This document shows positions 1-6,340 of a stretch of DNA of 29,205 bases, piece by piece. The notes below the pieces were generated by a model. It did no database searches, had not been told where the DNA came from, and saw only the letters and a list, made by a program, of their open reading frames with translations. This stretch comes from a virus. The DNA is taken from IMG/VR virus record IMGVR_UViG_3300033997_000177, positions 1 to 29,205 of that record; one strand, given 5' to 3'. A program made the position numbers and the translations under genes. The first letter of the stretch is position 1. Every line of letters begins with the position of its first letter.

Positions 1-2
1 GC

Positions 3-260
3 AGCCAGCCCACCGAGGAAGCCGCCATCCAGACCGCCACGGCCATGTGCCAACGCAAGGGCGGCAAGAGTTGCCGCGTCGACATCACCTATTCCAATCA
101 ATGCGGCGCTCTCGCCTGGGGCAGCAACCATGCCGTCTCGGCCCGCGGGCGGACGCTGGAAATCGCATCTAAGTACGCCATTGACTCGTGCGAGAAAACG
201 ACTGGCAAGAAGTGCGAGGTCTTCTTCTCCGATTGCAGCTTGCCGGTGCGAGTCCAATAG
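3..260 (+). CDS. DUF4189-type secreted protein, C-terminal part (5' end outside window)
   Basis: The frame is open from base 3 to the TAG at 258-260 and gives about 85 residues. Regularly spaced cysteines, a CGALAWG segment, an alternating AIDSCEKTTGKKCEVFF segment and a final DC near the C terminus match what I know of DUF4189 proteins, which are small secreted domains with paired cysteines and no settled function. The N terminus and any signal peptide lie off the window. It lies outside the prophage boundary at 440-486 and is therefore host chromosome. An ATG at 45 is inside the domain and is not the true start. Confidence 0.75.
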   Translation, partial: SQPTEEAAIQTATAMCQRKGGKSCRVDITYSNQCGALAWGSNHAVSARGRTLEIASKYAIDSCEKTTGKKCEVFFSDCSLPVRVQ

Positions 261-380
261 TCAGGTCGGGCCGCGCGTCAATCATGGCGCGATAGTTTGT
301 TCACGCTTCTTGCCGCAGCCCTGAAGCCTCATGGGTGCCCCAGAAACGGGAGGGGACACACTCCGGACACAACAAAGGCT

Positions 381-412
381 AAAAAACAAACAGCCGCCAT
401 CGCTGGCGGCTG
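381..412 (-). terminator. Intrinsic terminator downstream of the tRNA remnant
   Basis: CAGCCGCC (391-398), a 6-base loop and GGCGGCTG (405-412) form a perfect 8-bp stem. On the minus strand the stem is followed by a T-rich run (complement of 381-390). It is oriented to end transcription of the tRNA gene. In the lysogen it could also stop minus-strand phage late transcription leaving the prophage. Confidence 0.8.
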
Positions 413-439
413 TAGGTACCTGATAAATCAGGATTTTCT

Positions 440-486
440 TGGTAGGCCCCCCGAGAGTCGAACTCGGCACCAACGGATTATGAGTC
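440..486 (-). tRNA. 3' half of a tRNA gene with CAU anticodon (tRNA-Ile2 or Met), attachment-site remnant
   Basis: Read on the minus strand, the segment runs CTCATAA anticodon loop, TCCGT stem side, a T-arm CCGAG-TTCGACT-CTCGG, acceptor GGGGCCT, A, CCA. The CAT anticodon is at 480-482. The 5' side of the anticodon stem should be ACGGA, but the window has ATTGA, and no D-arm or 5' acceptor (AGGCCCC) follows. The gene is therefore cut inside the anticodon arm. This is the usual product of tyrosine-integrase insertion into a tRNA gene, where the phage copy rebuilds the full tRNA at the other end. I cannot tell Ile2 (lysidine) from elongator Met with half a tRNA. Confidence 0.85.
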
Positions 487-487
487 A
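440..487. other. Prophage attachment site (attL/attR) core
   Basis: The shared core is inferred to be the tRNA 3' half from about GACTCATAATCC through CCA. The change from tRNA-like to unrelated sequence at about 486-490 marks the prophage edge. Host-type sequence (DUF4189 gene and tRNA terminator) lies on the low-coordinate side and phage lysis genes on the other. The exact core ends need the partner site, which is not in this window. Confidence 0.75.
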
Positions 488-616
488 ATTACCACAACCA
501 ATGCGCATGGAGAGCACGTTGATTTGAAAGGAATTTTTCTTTGCGCTGAGCGCGGAGGATGCCTTGTTTCGCGGGCGGTGTGCCAACAAATCCCCCACAA
601 ACCTACGCCCTCAGTG
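488..616. other. Phage end sequence without a recognised gene
   Basis: Between the attachment core and the LexA box I see no coding sequence that I trust. An open frame from 524 runs into the downstream gene in the same frame, but the better start of that gene is at 635. Confidence 0.5.
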
Positions 617-632
617 CTGTATATTCATACAG
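617..632 (+). promoter_or_regulatory. LexA box (SOS operator) overlapping a -10-like element
   Basis: CTGTATATTCATACAG fits the gammaproteobacterial-type LexA core CTGT-N8-ACAG with an AT-rich centre. TATATT at 620-625 can serve as a -10, which would put the transcript start at or within a few bases of the ATG at 635. No convincing -35 is visible. LexA binding here would block the promoter until DNA damage. Confidence 0.75.
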
Positions 633-634
633 CC

Positions 635-880
635 ATGCCCTACTTTCTGCCTGACGCTATCCGCCCGGGCGGCTGCTGGGTCTGTACGCACTTCCACGGT
701 GAAACGACCGATGAGGGCCGCAGACCATTCTGCCGCCGAGACCCAGGGCACCCGATCAGCCCATCCCATCCGGACGATGGCTGTTCTAGCTGGATGCGTG
801 AGCCAGGAGCAGATGATGAGATCAAGCTGGCAGCGGAACGCAAGGGATGCTCGACAGCTGTTTTTCCGCTACGGCGTTAG
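635..880 (+). CDS. Small Cys/His-containing protein under LexA control
   Basis: This is an 81-residue protein. The start ATG at 635 is only two bases after the LexA box, so the mRNA would be leaderless or nearly so; there is no Shine-Dalgarno. The N-terminal PGGCWVCTHFHGE segment (about residues 11-23) holds a CxxC followed by two histidines, and further cysteines follow in RPFCRRD and DGCSSW, which suggests metal binding. I recognise no family with a known function. It is the outermost phage gene on this side, opposite in strand to the lysis operon, and its stop overlaps the stop of the Rz1 gene by four bases. An upstream in-frame ATG at 524 would add 37 unlikely residues across the LexA box. 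A role in SOS-dependent prophage induction or in host response is inference. Confidence 0.7.
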   Translation: MPYFLPDAIRPGGCWVCTHFHGETTDEGRRPFCRRDPGHPISPSHPDDGCSSWMREPGADDEIKLAAERKGCSTAVFPLRR

Positions 881-1101
881 TCGTCAGCCCCAGGCCAGTC
901 GCACAACCTCACCCCAAGCTCATTGTGGGCCAAGATTCGCTGCGCCGTCCGATCCGTCAGAACGTCGGCTTGCTCAATGAAGATCGGGCCAGACACAAAG
1001 CAGAAGTCATTGCCCACCGGTTCCCGGCTTGCGCATCCACTTGCGACGAAGCTCAGCGTCAGCGCCACCAACAGGCATACGATCGATCTTGGATTGCACA
1101 T
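877..1101 (-). CDS. Rz1: o-spanin, Rz1-like outer-membrane lipoprotein
   Basis: This is a 74-residue lipoprotein in the last step of lysis, linking the outer membrane to the inner-membrane spanin so the membranes can fuse. A hydrophobic signal (about residues 7-20) ends in the lipobox FVASGC with the acylated Cys at 23. The mature part is about 52 residues, with an ADVLTD...ILAHNE segment that I have seen in phage Rz1-type proteins. The ATG at 1101 has a strong AAGGAGG seven bases upstream; an ATG at 1122 in the same frame lies before that site and is less likely. The gene starts inside the Rz gene in another frame, the classic overlapping spanin arrangement. Confidence 0.8.
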   Translation of the reverse strand: MCNPRSIVCLLVALTLSFVASGCASREPVGNDFCFVSGPIFIEQADVLTDRTAQRILAHNELGVRLCDWPGADD

Positions 1102-1273
1102 CACGGGCCTCCTTGGCGGCATCTACCGCTTGCTTGTTGATCTGGGCCTGCACTTCCTGGCGGCCGTCGGACTTGCCTTTAAGGCGCACGCCAAAGTAGG
1201 CCAGGGCGATAGCAACGCCGCCGGCCAGATAGGGCCAGTATTGGGCAAGTAACGCAGATAGGATGGCGTTCAT
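1007..1273 (-). CDS. Rz: i-spanin, Rz-like inner-membrane protein
   Basis: This is an 88-residue protein with an N-terminal transmembrane segment (about residues 4-22, AILSALLAQYWPYLAGGVAIA) followed by a charged, helical periplasmic part (EVQAQINKQAVDAAKEARDVQSKIDRM), as expected for an i-spanin. The start at 1273 overlaps the endolysin stop as ATGA and has GAGGCGG upstream. The same frame is open to 1411, but that extension lies inside the endolysin gene. Shorter than lambda Rz (153 aa) but within the range of spanins. Confidence 0.75.
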   Translation of the reverse strand: MNAILSALLAQYWPYLAGGVAIALAYFGVRLKGKSDGRQEVQAQINKQAVDAAKEARDVQSKIDRMPVGGADAELRRKWMRKPGTGGQ

Positions 1274-1767
1274 CGCACCGCCTCTAAAGCTCGGTTGTAC
1301 AAGGCGTCCCAGGTCTGCCGATGGGGCTTCCCAGGGCGCCAGGTCCTGGTGTATAGACCCCAGGCTTGATCTGTCTCGCCCAACGCCGGCAGAGGCTTGG
1401 GATCCGTCCACAGCAGCAGACGGGCAAAGGCGGCCGCCAGCACGTCATCCTGGTCTAGCGCGGCGTAGGCCGCATCCGTCGTAGCCGGGATGCCACGGGC
1501 CTTGCAAACAGCCTTGGCAGCTTCTCGGGTGGTGTCGTGCATGATCACCCCCCTTACCCCACCGCCCTTCTCAAACTGCCAGAATCCCCGTGCTGGGCCG
1601 CCAATCTGCTGGCGGTGCTGGAACCGGCTTTCCTGCAAGCCGATCGCCAGCATCATGCACCGGGCTTCCTTCGTATCCATCCTGGCCGGCAGGAGCGCAA
1701 AGGCTGGAACCATGGCCTTGGATGCGATCTCATCAAGAGTCGGATCCGGAACTTTGTTGGGCTGCAT
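1270..1767 (-). CDS. Endolysin, lysozyme/transglycosylase-like
   Basis: Cytoplasmic peptidoglycan-cleaving enzyme released by the holin. The segment MMLAIGLQESRFQHRQQ with a following PARGFWQFE is the typical active-site region of this endolysin group; the Glu of LQES is the likely catalytic acid. The frame is open upstream to 1914, but the upstream part is Ser-rich low complexity read from the holin transmembrane codons in another frame, so an internal start is needed. I chose the ATG at 1767 (MQPNKVPDPTLDE..., 165 aa), which leaves about 18 residues before the conserved ALLPARMDT; an ATG at 1797 is also possible. The 5' end overlaps the holin gene by about 35 bases. No signal or SAR anchor is visible. 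Confidence 0.8.
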   Translation of the reverse strand: MQPNKVPDPTLDEIASKAMVPAFALLPARMDTKEARCMMLAIGLQESRFQHRQQIGGPARGFWQFEKGGGVRGVIMHDTTREAAKAVCKARGIPATTDAAYAALDQDDVLAAAFARLLLWTDPKPLPALGETDQAWGLYTRTWRPGKPHRQTWDALYNRALEAVR

Positions 1768-2014
1768 TACGGGCGTCTGTGAGCCGTTGCTGGACATAGA
1801 ACTTGCTGAGGATTCCTCCGAGGATGAGGAAGATGCCGAAACCGTAGACGACCCAAGGCGGGAAAACAGCTCGTATATCGTCCGGAACGTTGCGCCAAAC
1901 TTCGATAGCCACATCAGTCATGCTCCCAAGGGCAATAAAAAAGGCTGCCGCAGCAGCCTGAAATCGAACGGAATGGGAGCGCCACCAGGAGCGCCATTCA
2001 GGCACTAGCCTCAT
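1733..2014 (-). CDS. Holin, two transmembrane segments
   Basis: This 93-residue protein has a short basic N terminus, a first membrane segment (about 19-40, QAAAAAFFIALGSMTDVAIE), a linker, a second one (about 52-71, PPWVVYGFGIFLILGGILSK) and a polar tail rich in Q and S. This layout and its place directly before the endolysin fit a class II-type holin. A run of G bases upstream of the ATG can act as ribosome binding site. The codons for QAAAAFF form an intrinsic terminator on the coding strand (1936-1959), described separately. Confidence 0.75.
   Translation of the reverse strand: MRLVPEWRSWWRSHSVRFQAAAAAFFIALGSMTDVAIEVWRNVPDDIRAVFPPWVVYGFGIFLILGGILSKFYVQQRLTDARNAAQQSSGSDS
1936..1959 (-). 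terminator. Terminator-like hairpin inside the holin gene
   Basis: On the minus strand AGGCTGC, loop TGCG, GCAGCCT and then TTTTTTATT form a 7-bp perfect stem with a 4-base loop and a U-run. It lies inside the coding sequence for the first holin membrane segment. It has all features of an intrinsic terminator for the late transcript. Confidence 0.6.
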
Positions 2015-2023
2015 AACCCCCCC

Positions 2024-2332
2024 CTACTCGTCATTGAGATTTTTTGATACATCGGGGATCCCCCCTTTTTTCACGATCTGTGTTATGAGCCGCCACTCAC
2101 GATCCTTGCGTTCTGCATCTTTCTTGATCATCAAAACATCCGTCTGTACGGAGTTGACAGAACCGATAACTTGGTCGAGCTGGTTCACACTTCGATTGCC
2201 AAACCAGATCTAGCCGCCGCTCAATAATGATCCAGTAAAGAACGCAGCAGCACCCCAAGCGTATAGACGGTCTACTCGCCTTTCCAATACCGATACCCGG
2301 CTAACCAGATCGCCATAGTAGGGATCTTCCAT
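2024..2332 (-). pseudogene. Small coiled-coil membrane protein gene interrupted by an in-frame amber codon
   Basis: ATG at 2332 opens a frame of 102 codons ending in TAG at 2024-2026, with one in-frame TAG at 2210-2212 (codon 41). Part one reads MEDPYYGDLVSRVSVLERR... with heptad-like leucines and valines, then AWGAAAFFTGSLLSGG. After the stop the same frame continues as IWFGNRSVNQLDQVIGSV... and a charged helical C terminus. The membrane segment thus spans the stop, so the two halves belong to one protein. It sits between the fibre chaperone gene and the holin, 9 bases from each neighbour, in the lysis cassette, so an accessory holin or antiholin-like role is possible. It may be a single-base mutation, a sequencing error, or a suppressible/readthrough stop. 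No homologue is recognised. Confidence 0.65.
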
Positions 2333-2341
2333 TGATTCTCT

Positions 2342-2731
2342 CTAGAGTTTTATGGCATCTGCGGCAATAAACAGCTGATCGAGCAGTGCGCCCTCCCATC
2401 GCAATACAGCCGCACCAGCTAGGACCGCCGGGCTATCTCTCCTAAATGTGGCGCCTTTTTGAAATGCAATACGATGTAGGTACGACGTGTTAGGATCATT
2501 TGCCCACGCCTCTACCTCCTCGTAAAGGCCGGCTGCCATAAGAGCCACATAGGCCTGAGCAGCGGAAACTTCTTGTGGCACATAGACTGGAGCGGGATCT
2601 GCTTCTAAAAGCTCACCACCGCATTTTTCCCATTCTAAAAAGCATTGAAAGTCTGCATTAGCTTCATCACAGGGAATATAAACACCATCAGCCAAACGCT
2701 GAATCGTCTCTTTATTGATTGACTTGTACAT
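2342..2731 (-). CDS. Tail fibre assembly chaperone-like protein
   Basis: This is a 129-residue protein encoded directly after the tail fibre gene. The N terminus has the form YKSI...IQRLADGVYIPCDEANADFQCFLEWEKCGG, which is close to the common motif of small phage proteins after fibre genes (DGaxIPxdxaNxDyqxyLxW). The C-terminal half is helical. I chose the ATG at 2731; a TTG two codons earlier overlaps the fibre stop. Such proteins assist folding or attachment of fibres; that role is from family knowledge, not shown here. Confidence 0.65.
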   Translation of the reverse strand: MYKSINKETIQRLADGVYIPCDEANADFQCFLEWEKCGGELLEADPAPVYVPQEVSAAQAYVALMAAGLYEEVEAWANDPNTSYLHRIAFQKGATFRRDSPAVLAGAAVLRWEGALLDQLFIAADAIKL

Positions 2732-2733
2732 GA

Positions 2734-3936
2734 TCAAAGCTCCGCATTAGCACTCCATGACCATTGGTTTTCTTGCTGAGTTGCGCCGCCGAACGAAAAA
2801 TACGCAAATACTGCATTACCATTAGAGAAGGCGACTGACCCAAAGCCGACTATCACAGAGACAGTGGGAGATGCCCGCTTACTGACCCGATACATCACAG
2901 GCAGCCGCTGGGGGATGGCACCAGAGTTTCCTGGCTGAGTGAACGACATATTTCCTTGAGACGCTTCGTAATACCGTAGGCACCGAATTTCATTAATCTC
3001 CACGGGAAGATACTCGAATGGAGTAACCCATCCGCGTTCAAGCTGTGGCATCCTCACGCTACCATTGATAAATCTAACAGTGGCGTTTGCTCCTGCCGTT
3101 AGCGCAATCATCCCTCCATTGGCAACTGCGGCACCATTAACTGTTGCTGTTGCTGTGCCAAGCCAAGATAAGGAATACACTCCACCTTCAATGAAGGAGC
3201 CTTCTATGACTTGTTCTAGGCCGCCGACTGGAGCGGTCATTGTGACAGCAATACCTGAACTGGAGAATGTTAGATTTTGCCCACTTGCGACTACGCGCCA
3301 ACGATCAAGCGTGTATTGATTTGTGCCGACCGTTGCAGTGCCCGATGCGTAGCCACGCTGATTCAATATACCTTGTGCATTGATTAGCTTGTTTCGGAAC
3401 GTTCCTAGCGCCAGTGTTCTATTTGGGTATGCTACACATATCCAAACACCGGGTGCATCGTTCAAAAACACCAGAATGTCACCCGCCATCGTTGTATAGT
3501 CCGACAAATTCGGCAGAACCAAGGCAGTTGAGTTCGTGAGGCTCAGGACGCTCATGAACTTCAGATACACCAGGCGTCCAGGATAGACATCGGAAATCGA
3601 TGTGATAGTGGCGACCCCTGTGACATTGAAATAAGACCCTTCAACCGGAATGGATAGAGCCGCCGCAGAGCTGATATCCGCACCTTTAACCAATTGCTCC
3701 CATCGTAGGGACTGGCCGCTTCCGGAAGGAGCGCCAAGACCTGTTAGAGAGAAGCCGCCCATTTTCAGACTACCTGTCATGGGTGTTTGACCATCACTCG
3801 AAACAGATTGCTGGATAGCTCCCCCAACGTCATTGATCAAGTTCTGCCAATCCGCTGCTGTAGCAGCCACCCCGTTGACAGCTGGATTCCACGAATTGCT
3901 AGGCAGACTGTATCCGCCGGTTCCGTTGCGCGGCAT
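2734..3936 (-). CDS. Tail fibre / receptor-binding protein
   Basis: This is a 400-residue protein. The N-terminal part (MPRNGTGGYSLP... with SDGQTPMTGSLKMGG) is a common virion-attachment module of podophage fibres. The middle is rich in beta-strand-forming and small residues, and the C-terminal part (YYEASQGNMSF..., ending near SFGGATQQENQWSWSANAEL) is a fibre tip type domain. The ATG at 3936 has GAGGTG upstream. A terminator lies just before it, so its transcript depends on readthrough from upstream late genes. There is no reverse transcriptase or template repeat in the window, so no sign of diversity generation. Confidence 0.8.
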   Translation of the reverse strand: MPRNGTGGYSLPSNSWNPAVNGVAATAADWQNLINDVGGAIQQSVSSDGQTPMTGSLKMGGFSLTGLGAPSGSGQSLRWEQLVKGADISSAAALSIPVEGSYFNVTGVATITSISDVYPGRLVYLKFMSVLSLTNSTALVLPNLSDYTTMAGDILVFLNDAPGVWICVAYPNRTLALGTFRNKLINAQGILNQRGYASGTATVGTNQYTLDRWRVVASGQNLTFSSSGIAVTMTAPVGGLEQVIEGSFIEGGVYSLSWLGTATATVNGAAVANGGMIALTAGANATVRFINGSVRMPQLERGWVTPFEYLPVEINEIRCLRYYEASQGNMSFTQPGNSGAIPQRLPVMYRVSKRASPTVSVIVGFGSVAFSNGNAVFAYFSFGGATQQENQWSWSANAEL

Positions 3937-3950
3937 TCACACACCTCGAA

Positions 3951-3979
3951 ATAAAAAAGCCACCCTTATACGGGTGGCT
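3951..3979 (-). terminator. Intrinsic terminator before the tail fibre gene
   Basis: On the minus strand AGCCACCC, a 6-base loop, GGGTGGCT and then TTTTTTAT form an 8-bp stem with U-run. It separates the ejection-protein genes from the fibre and lysis genes. Confidence 0.75.
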
Positions 3980-3992
3980 ATAATGGATCTCT

Positions 3993-4085
3993 ATGGACTA
4001 TCTTGAATTCAAACTCTGGAAGCTCGTCGTGTTCCTCGTGATCATCGCGATCTACGGGTTCTGGAAGGGCTTCACTGGGCGCTGA
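3993..4085 (+). CDS. 30-residue single-span membrane protein
   Basis: ATG at 3993 to TGA at 4083-4085 encodes MDYLEFKLWK, then a membrane segment LVVFLVIIAIYGFW, then KGFTGR. Nearly all codons end in G or C (GTC GTG TTC CTC GTG ATC ATC GCG ATC), as in real genes of this genome, although the ORF is tiny. It lies on the opposite strand to its neighbours and its last 14 bases overlap the 3' end of the transglycosylase gene. TATAAT at 3979-3984 could be a -10, without a clear -35; the ribosome site is weak (GGA). The product would be an inner-membrane peptide; function unknown. Confidence 0.55.
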   Translation: MDYLEFKLWKLVVFLVIIAIYGFWKGFTGR

Positions 4086-6339
4086 GTACTGGCACTGACT
4101 TCGCTGCTGTGACGGGGAGAACCTGGCGCAGCGCGTTGGCCAGCGCCGTGTTCGATTGTTGGCCCAACATTACATTGCGCGCGGCGGTGCTGTTTAGCAA
4201 GCTATTAGCTAGCCGGCCAATCCCGACAGACGCCGCCGCAGCGGGAATGCCAGCCCCATACCCCATCAAAGCCCCTGCCATGATCCGTTGCGCAGCCCCA
4301 TGCTGCCCTTCCCGAGGCCGCAAGAACTGCGCAGAAATATCAGCCAGCTCCTGAAGCTCTGGGTTTCTGATGTTCCGCATGTTGGCCAGACGCGCTATCG
4401 AGATGTCCCCCTCAACGCCGTTCTTTGCCAAGTTCTCCAGCGACAGCATGTTGCCGTATTGCTGGCGGGTCCGCGCGAACGCCGCGGCGTCTTCCGGGGC
4501 CAGCGAGCGATTCAAAGCCCCCATCAGATCCTTCTTTAACTCGTTGGCGTAATAGGCTTCCGGGGTAGTTCTGCCACCGATTCGATCCAAGGTGCGTTTG
4601 AAGTTGTAGGCAAGCTGGCCATCGAGTTGGCCGCCGCCCTTTGACGCCTGCGTGATGATCTCATCAATCTGATTGTTGATGACCCGAGCTTGAGCTTCGG
4701 GCAGTTCCTGAACAGCCTGTTGCGCCCGCTCTGCCAAGCTACTGAGGAACGTCTCATCAACCTTGACGACATTGTTTTTCAATACGTCATCAAACTTCGA
4801 ACCCAAATCGCCGGCAGCATTGCGAAGTGCCTGAGTCACATTCGTTGAGTCCTGTCCGAATGTGCGGGACAACGCTCGGTTGAGCTGCGATTGCATGGCA
4901 TCTTCAACAGCAGCCCGGCCGCTAAACGGAACATAGTTCAGGCTGGCAGCAAGGGCGTTCATCGGGCGGCTATTCGCGATTCGGTCAGCGGGTACAGAAA
5001 TGCCTAAGGACGCGGCTTTTTCAGCTAAATCTCGTACCGGCTGCGATACTTCACCGCCTCTCAGGGCGCGCCCCAGCATCTCGCTGCCTTTGCCAAGCGC
5101 CATACCCGCCACAGGGAAAGCCGCCCCGATAGCAGCACCCATGCCCACATCATTAGGGTTCACCAGGCCGGCCGATATGCCCCCTGTCGCCGCCCCTGCA
5201 CCGCCACGCAACAGCAAATCTCCCATCTTGCCGGCAGTCGTCGTAGCAGGCGCACCGCCAAGCCGCATTCCGCTTGATTGCAGTGCTTGTGCCAATTTCG
5301 ATGTCCCTGCCGCGCCAAGTCCAAGACCTGGGGCGACTGCCTGAGCGCCCTTAGCAAGGATGCCGCCGACAGGCAAAGTGGCTGCGATGTTGCCGCCGAT
5401 TTCCCCCGCACCGGTAGCAATGGGGCTTGCTTCACGATAGGGCGCGACTTCTCCCTCTAACTTTTTCAAGCCCTGTTCTGCATCCTGGACAAGCCAATTC
5501 CCGACAGAATTACCGCCCTGCGGCTGCTGCCCCGTGATCAGTGACGATAGGTTGCGCTCCGGCGGCGAGAATACGTCACTTACCGCATTGAGGCCTTTAC
5601 CGAGATAACGCTGAGCATTCAGGGCGACCGTTCCAACACCCTTCCCGAGGCCCGCACCGAGGCCCACAAGCGCGCTATCGGAAACTTCTGATTTTGCTGT
5701 TTGCGCGGCGGCGCTAGGCGCGGACAGACCCAAGTGCTGAAAAATCTCAGCATCCGAATAGCCAGCATCCTTGGCTTGACGCATCTGATCTGCAAAGCCC
5801 TGGCTTGCCCCAAGGTGTTGCATGATCTCTGCATCGCTATAGCCTGCCCCTCGTGCGGCCTGGATCTTGCTTGATATCCCTTGCGCAGGCGTAGCGGCTT
5901 GAGCAGAAGGCAGTACGGCCGCAGCTGCGCGGTCAAGCATGTTCGGCTGTTGCGTCAGGCCACCTACGATCTTGTTCACATATGGCACAGTCTCGGCAGG
6001 CTTGGGGAGATACGACATCCAGTCATCGCCACCCCGCGAGATCGCACGATCCACACTTCCAGGGCCAGCGTTGTACGCGGCCAGAGCCTTTCGCACATCA
6101 CCGCCGTAGTTCGTCAACATCGCTCGAAGATAGTCCTGTCCGACGCGGGCGCGTTCGTCAAGGCTATTGTCTGCCGCAGGCCGCACGCCATAGCCTGGGT
6201 CTCGGTTCGTTGTGTCCATGACTTGCATGGAACCCTTCGCGCCAGCCGGAGACGTGAGCACATTCCCCGCAGCGTCGAATTCGCGACCGCCACTTTCCGC
6301 CTGGCGAACGAGCTTCAGAAGGTCATCGAAATTAGCCAT
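4072..6339 (-). CDS. Internal virion (ejection) protein with N-terminal lytic transglycosylase domain
   Basis: This 755-residue protein starts with an SLT-type domain: catalytic Glu15 in RQAESGG, GSMQVM at about 36-41 and AYNAGPG at 88-94. Two copies of an AGYSDAEI(M/F)QHLG motif follow at about 165-205. The long remainder is rich in Ala, Gly and helical segments, with glycine-rich hydrophobic stretches that could contact membranes. Podophages such as T7 and P22 inject similar proteins to open the cell wall and guide DNA across the envelope. Its place after two other internal-protein candidates fits that role. Start ATG at 6339; the ribosome site is weak. Confidence 0.8.
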   Translation of the reverse strand: MANFDDLLKLVRQAESGGREFDAAGNVLTSPAGAKGSMQVMDTTNRDPGYGVRPAADNSLDERARVGQDYLRAMLTNYGGDVRKALAAYNAGPGSVDRAISRGGDDWMSYLPKPAETVPYVNKIVGGLTQQPNMLDRAAAAVLPSAQAATPAQGISSKIQAARGAGYSDAEIMQHLGASQGFADQMRQAKDAGYSDAEIFQHLGLSAPSAAAQTAKSEVSDSALVGLGAGLGKGVGTVALNAQRYLGKGLNAVSDVFSPPERNLSSLITGQQPQGGNSVGNWLVQDAEQGLKKLEGEVAPYREASPIATGAGEIGGNIAATLPVGGILAKGAQAVAPGLGLGAAGTSKLAQALQSSGMRLGGAPATTTAGKMGDLLLRGGAGAATGGISAGLVNPNDVGMGAAIGAAFPVAGMALGKGSEMLGRALRGGEVSQPVRDLAEKAASLGISVPADRIANSRPMNALAASLNYVPFSGRAAVEDAMQSQLNRALSRTFGQDSTNVTQALRNAAGDLGSKFDDVLKNNVVKVDETFLSSLAERAQQAVQELPEAQARVINNQIDEIITQASKGGGQLDGQLAYNFKRTLDRIGGRTTPEAYYANELKKDLMGALNRSLAPEDAAAFARTRQQYGNMLSLENLAKNGVEGDISIARLANMRNIRNPELQELADISAQFLRPREGQHGAAQRIMAGALMGYGAGIPAAAASVGIGRLANSLLNSTAARNVMLGQQSNTALANALRQVLPVTAAKSVPVLSAQ

Positions 6340-6340
6340 T

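Noticed and set aside
1270-1914. Full-length 214-aa reading of the endolysin frame
   Set aside because: The added N terminus is Ser-rich sequence read from the holin membrane codons in another frame; an internal ATG is more likely.
2040-2076. GGGGATCCCC followed by a T-run as a plus-strand terminator
   Set aside because: The stem would have only four pairs, and on the minus strand the sequence is coding for the end of the amber-interrupted gene.
2734-3936. Diversity-generating retroelement at the tail fibre, as in BPP-1
   Set aside because: No reverse transcriptase, accessory gene or template/variable repeat pair can be seen near the fibre gene or elsewhere in the window.
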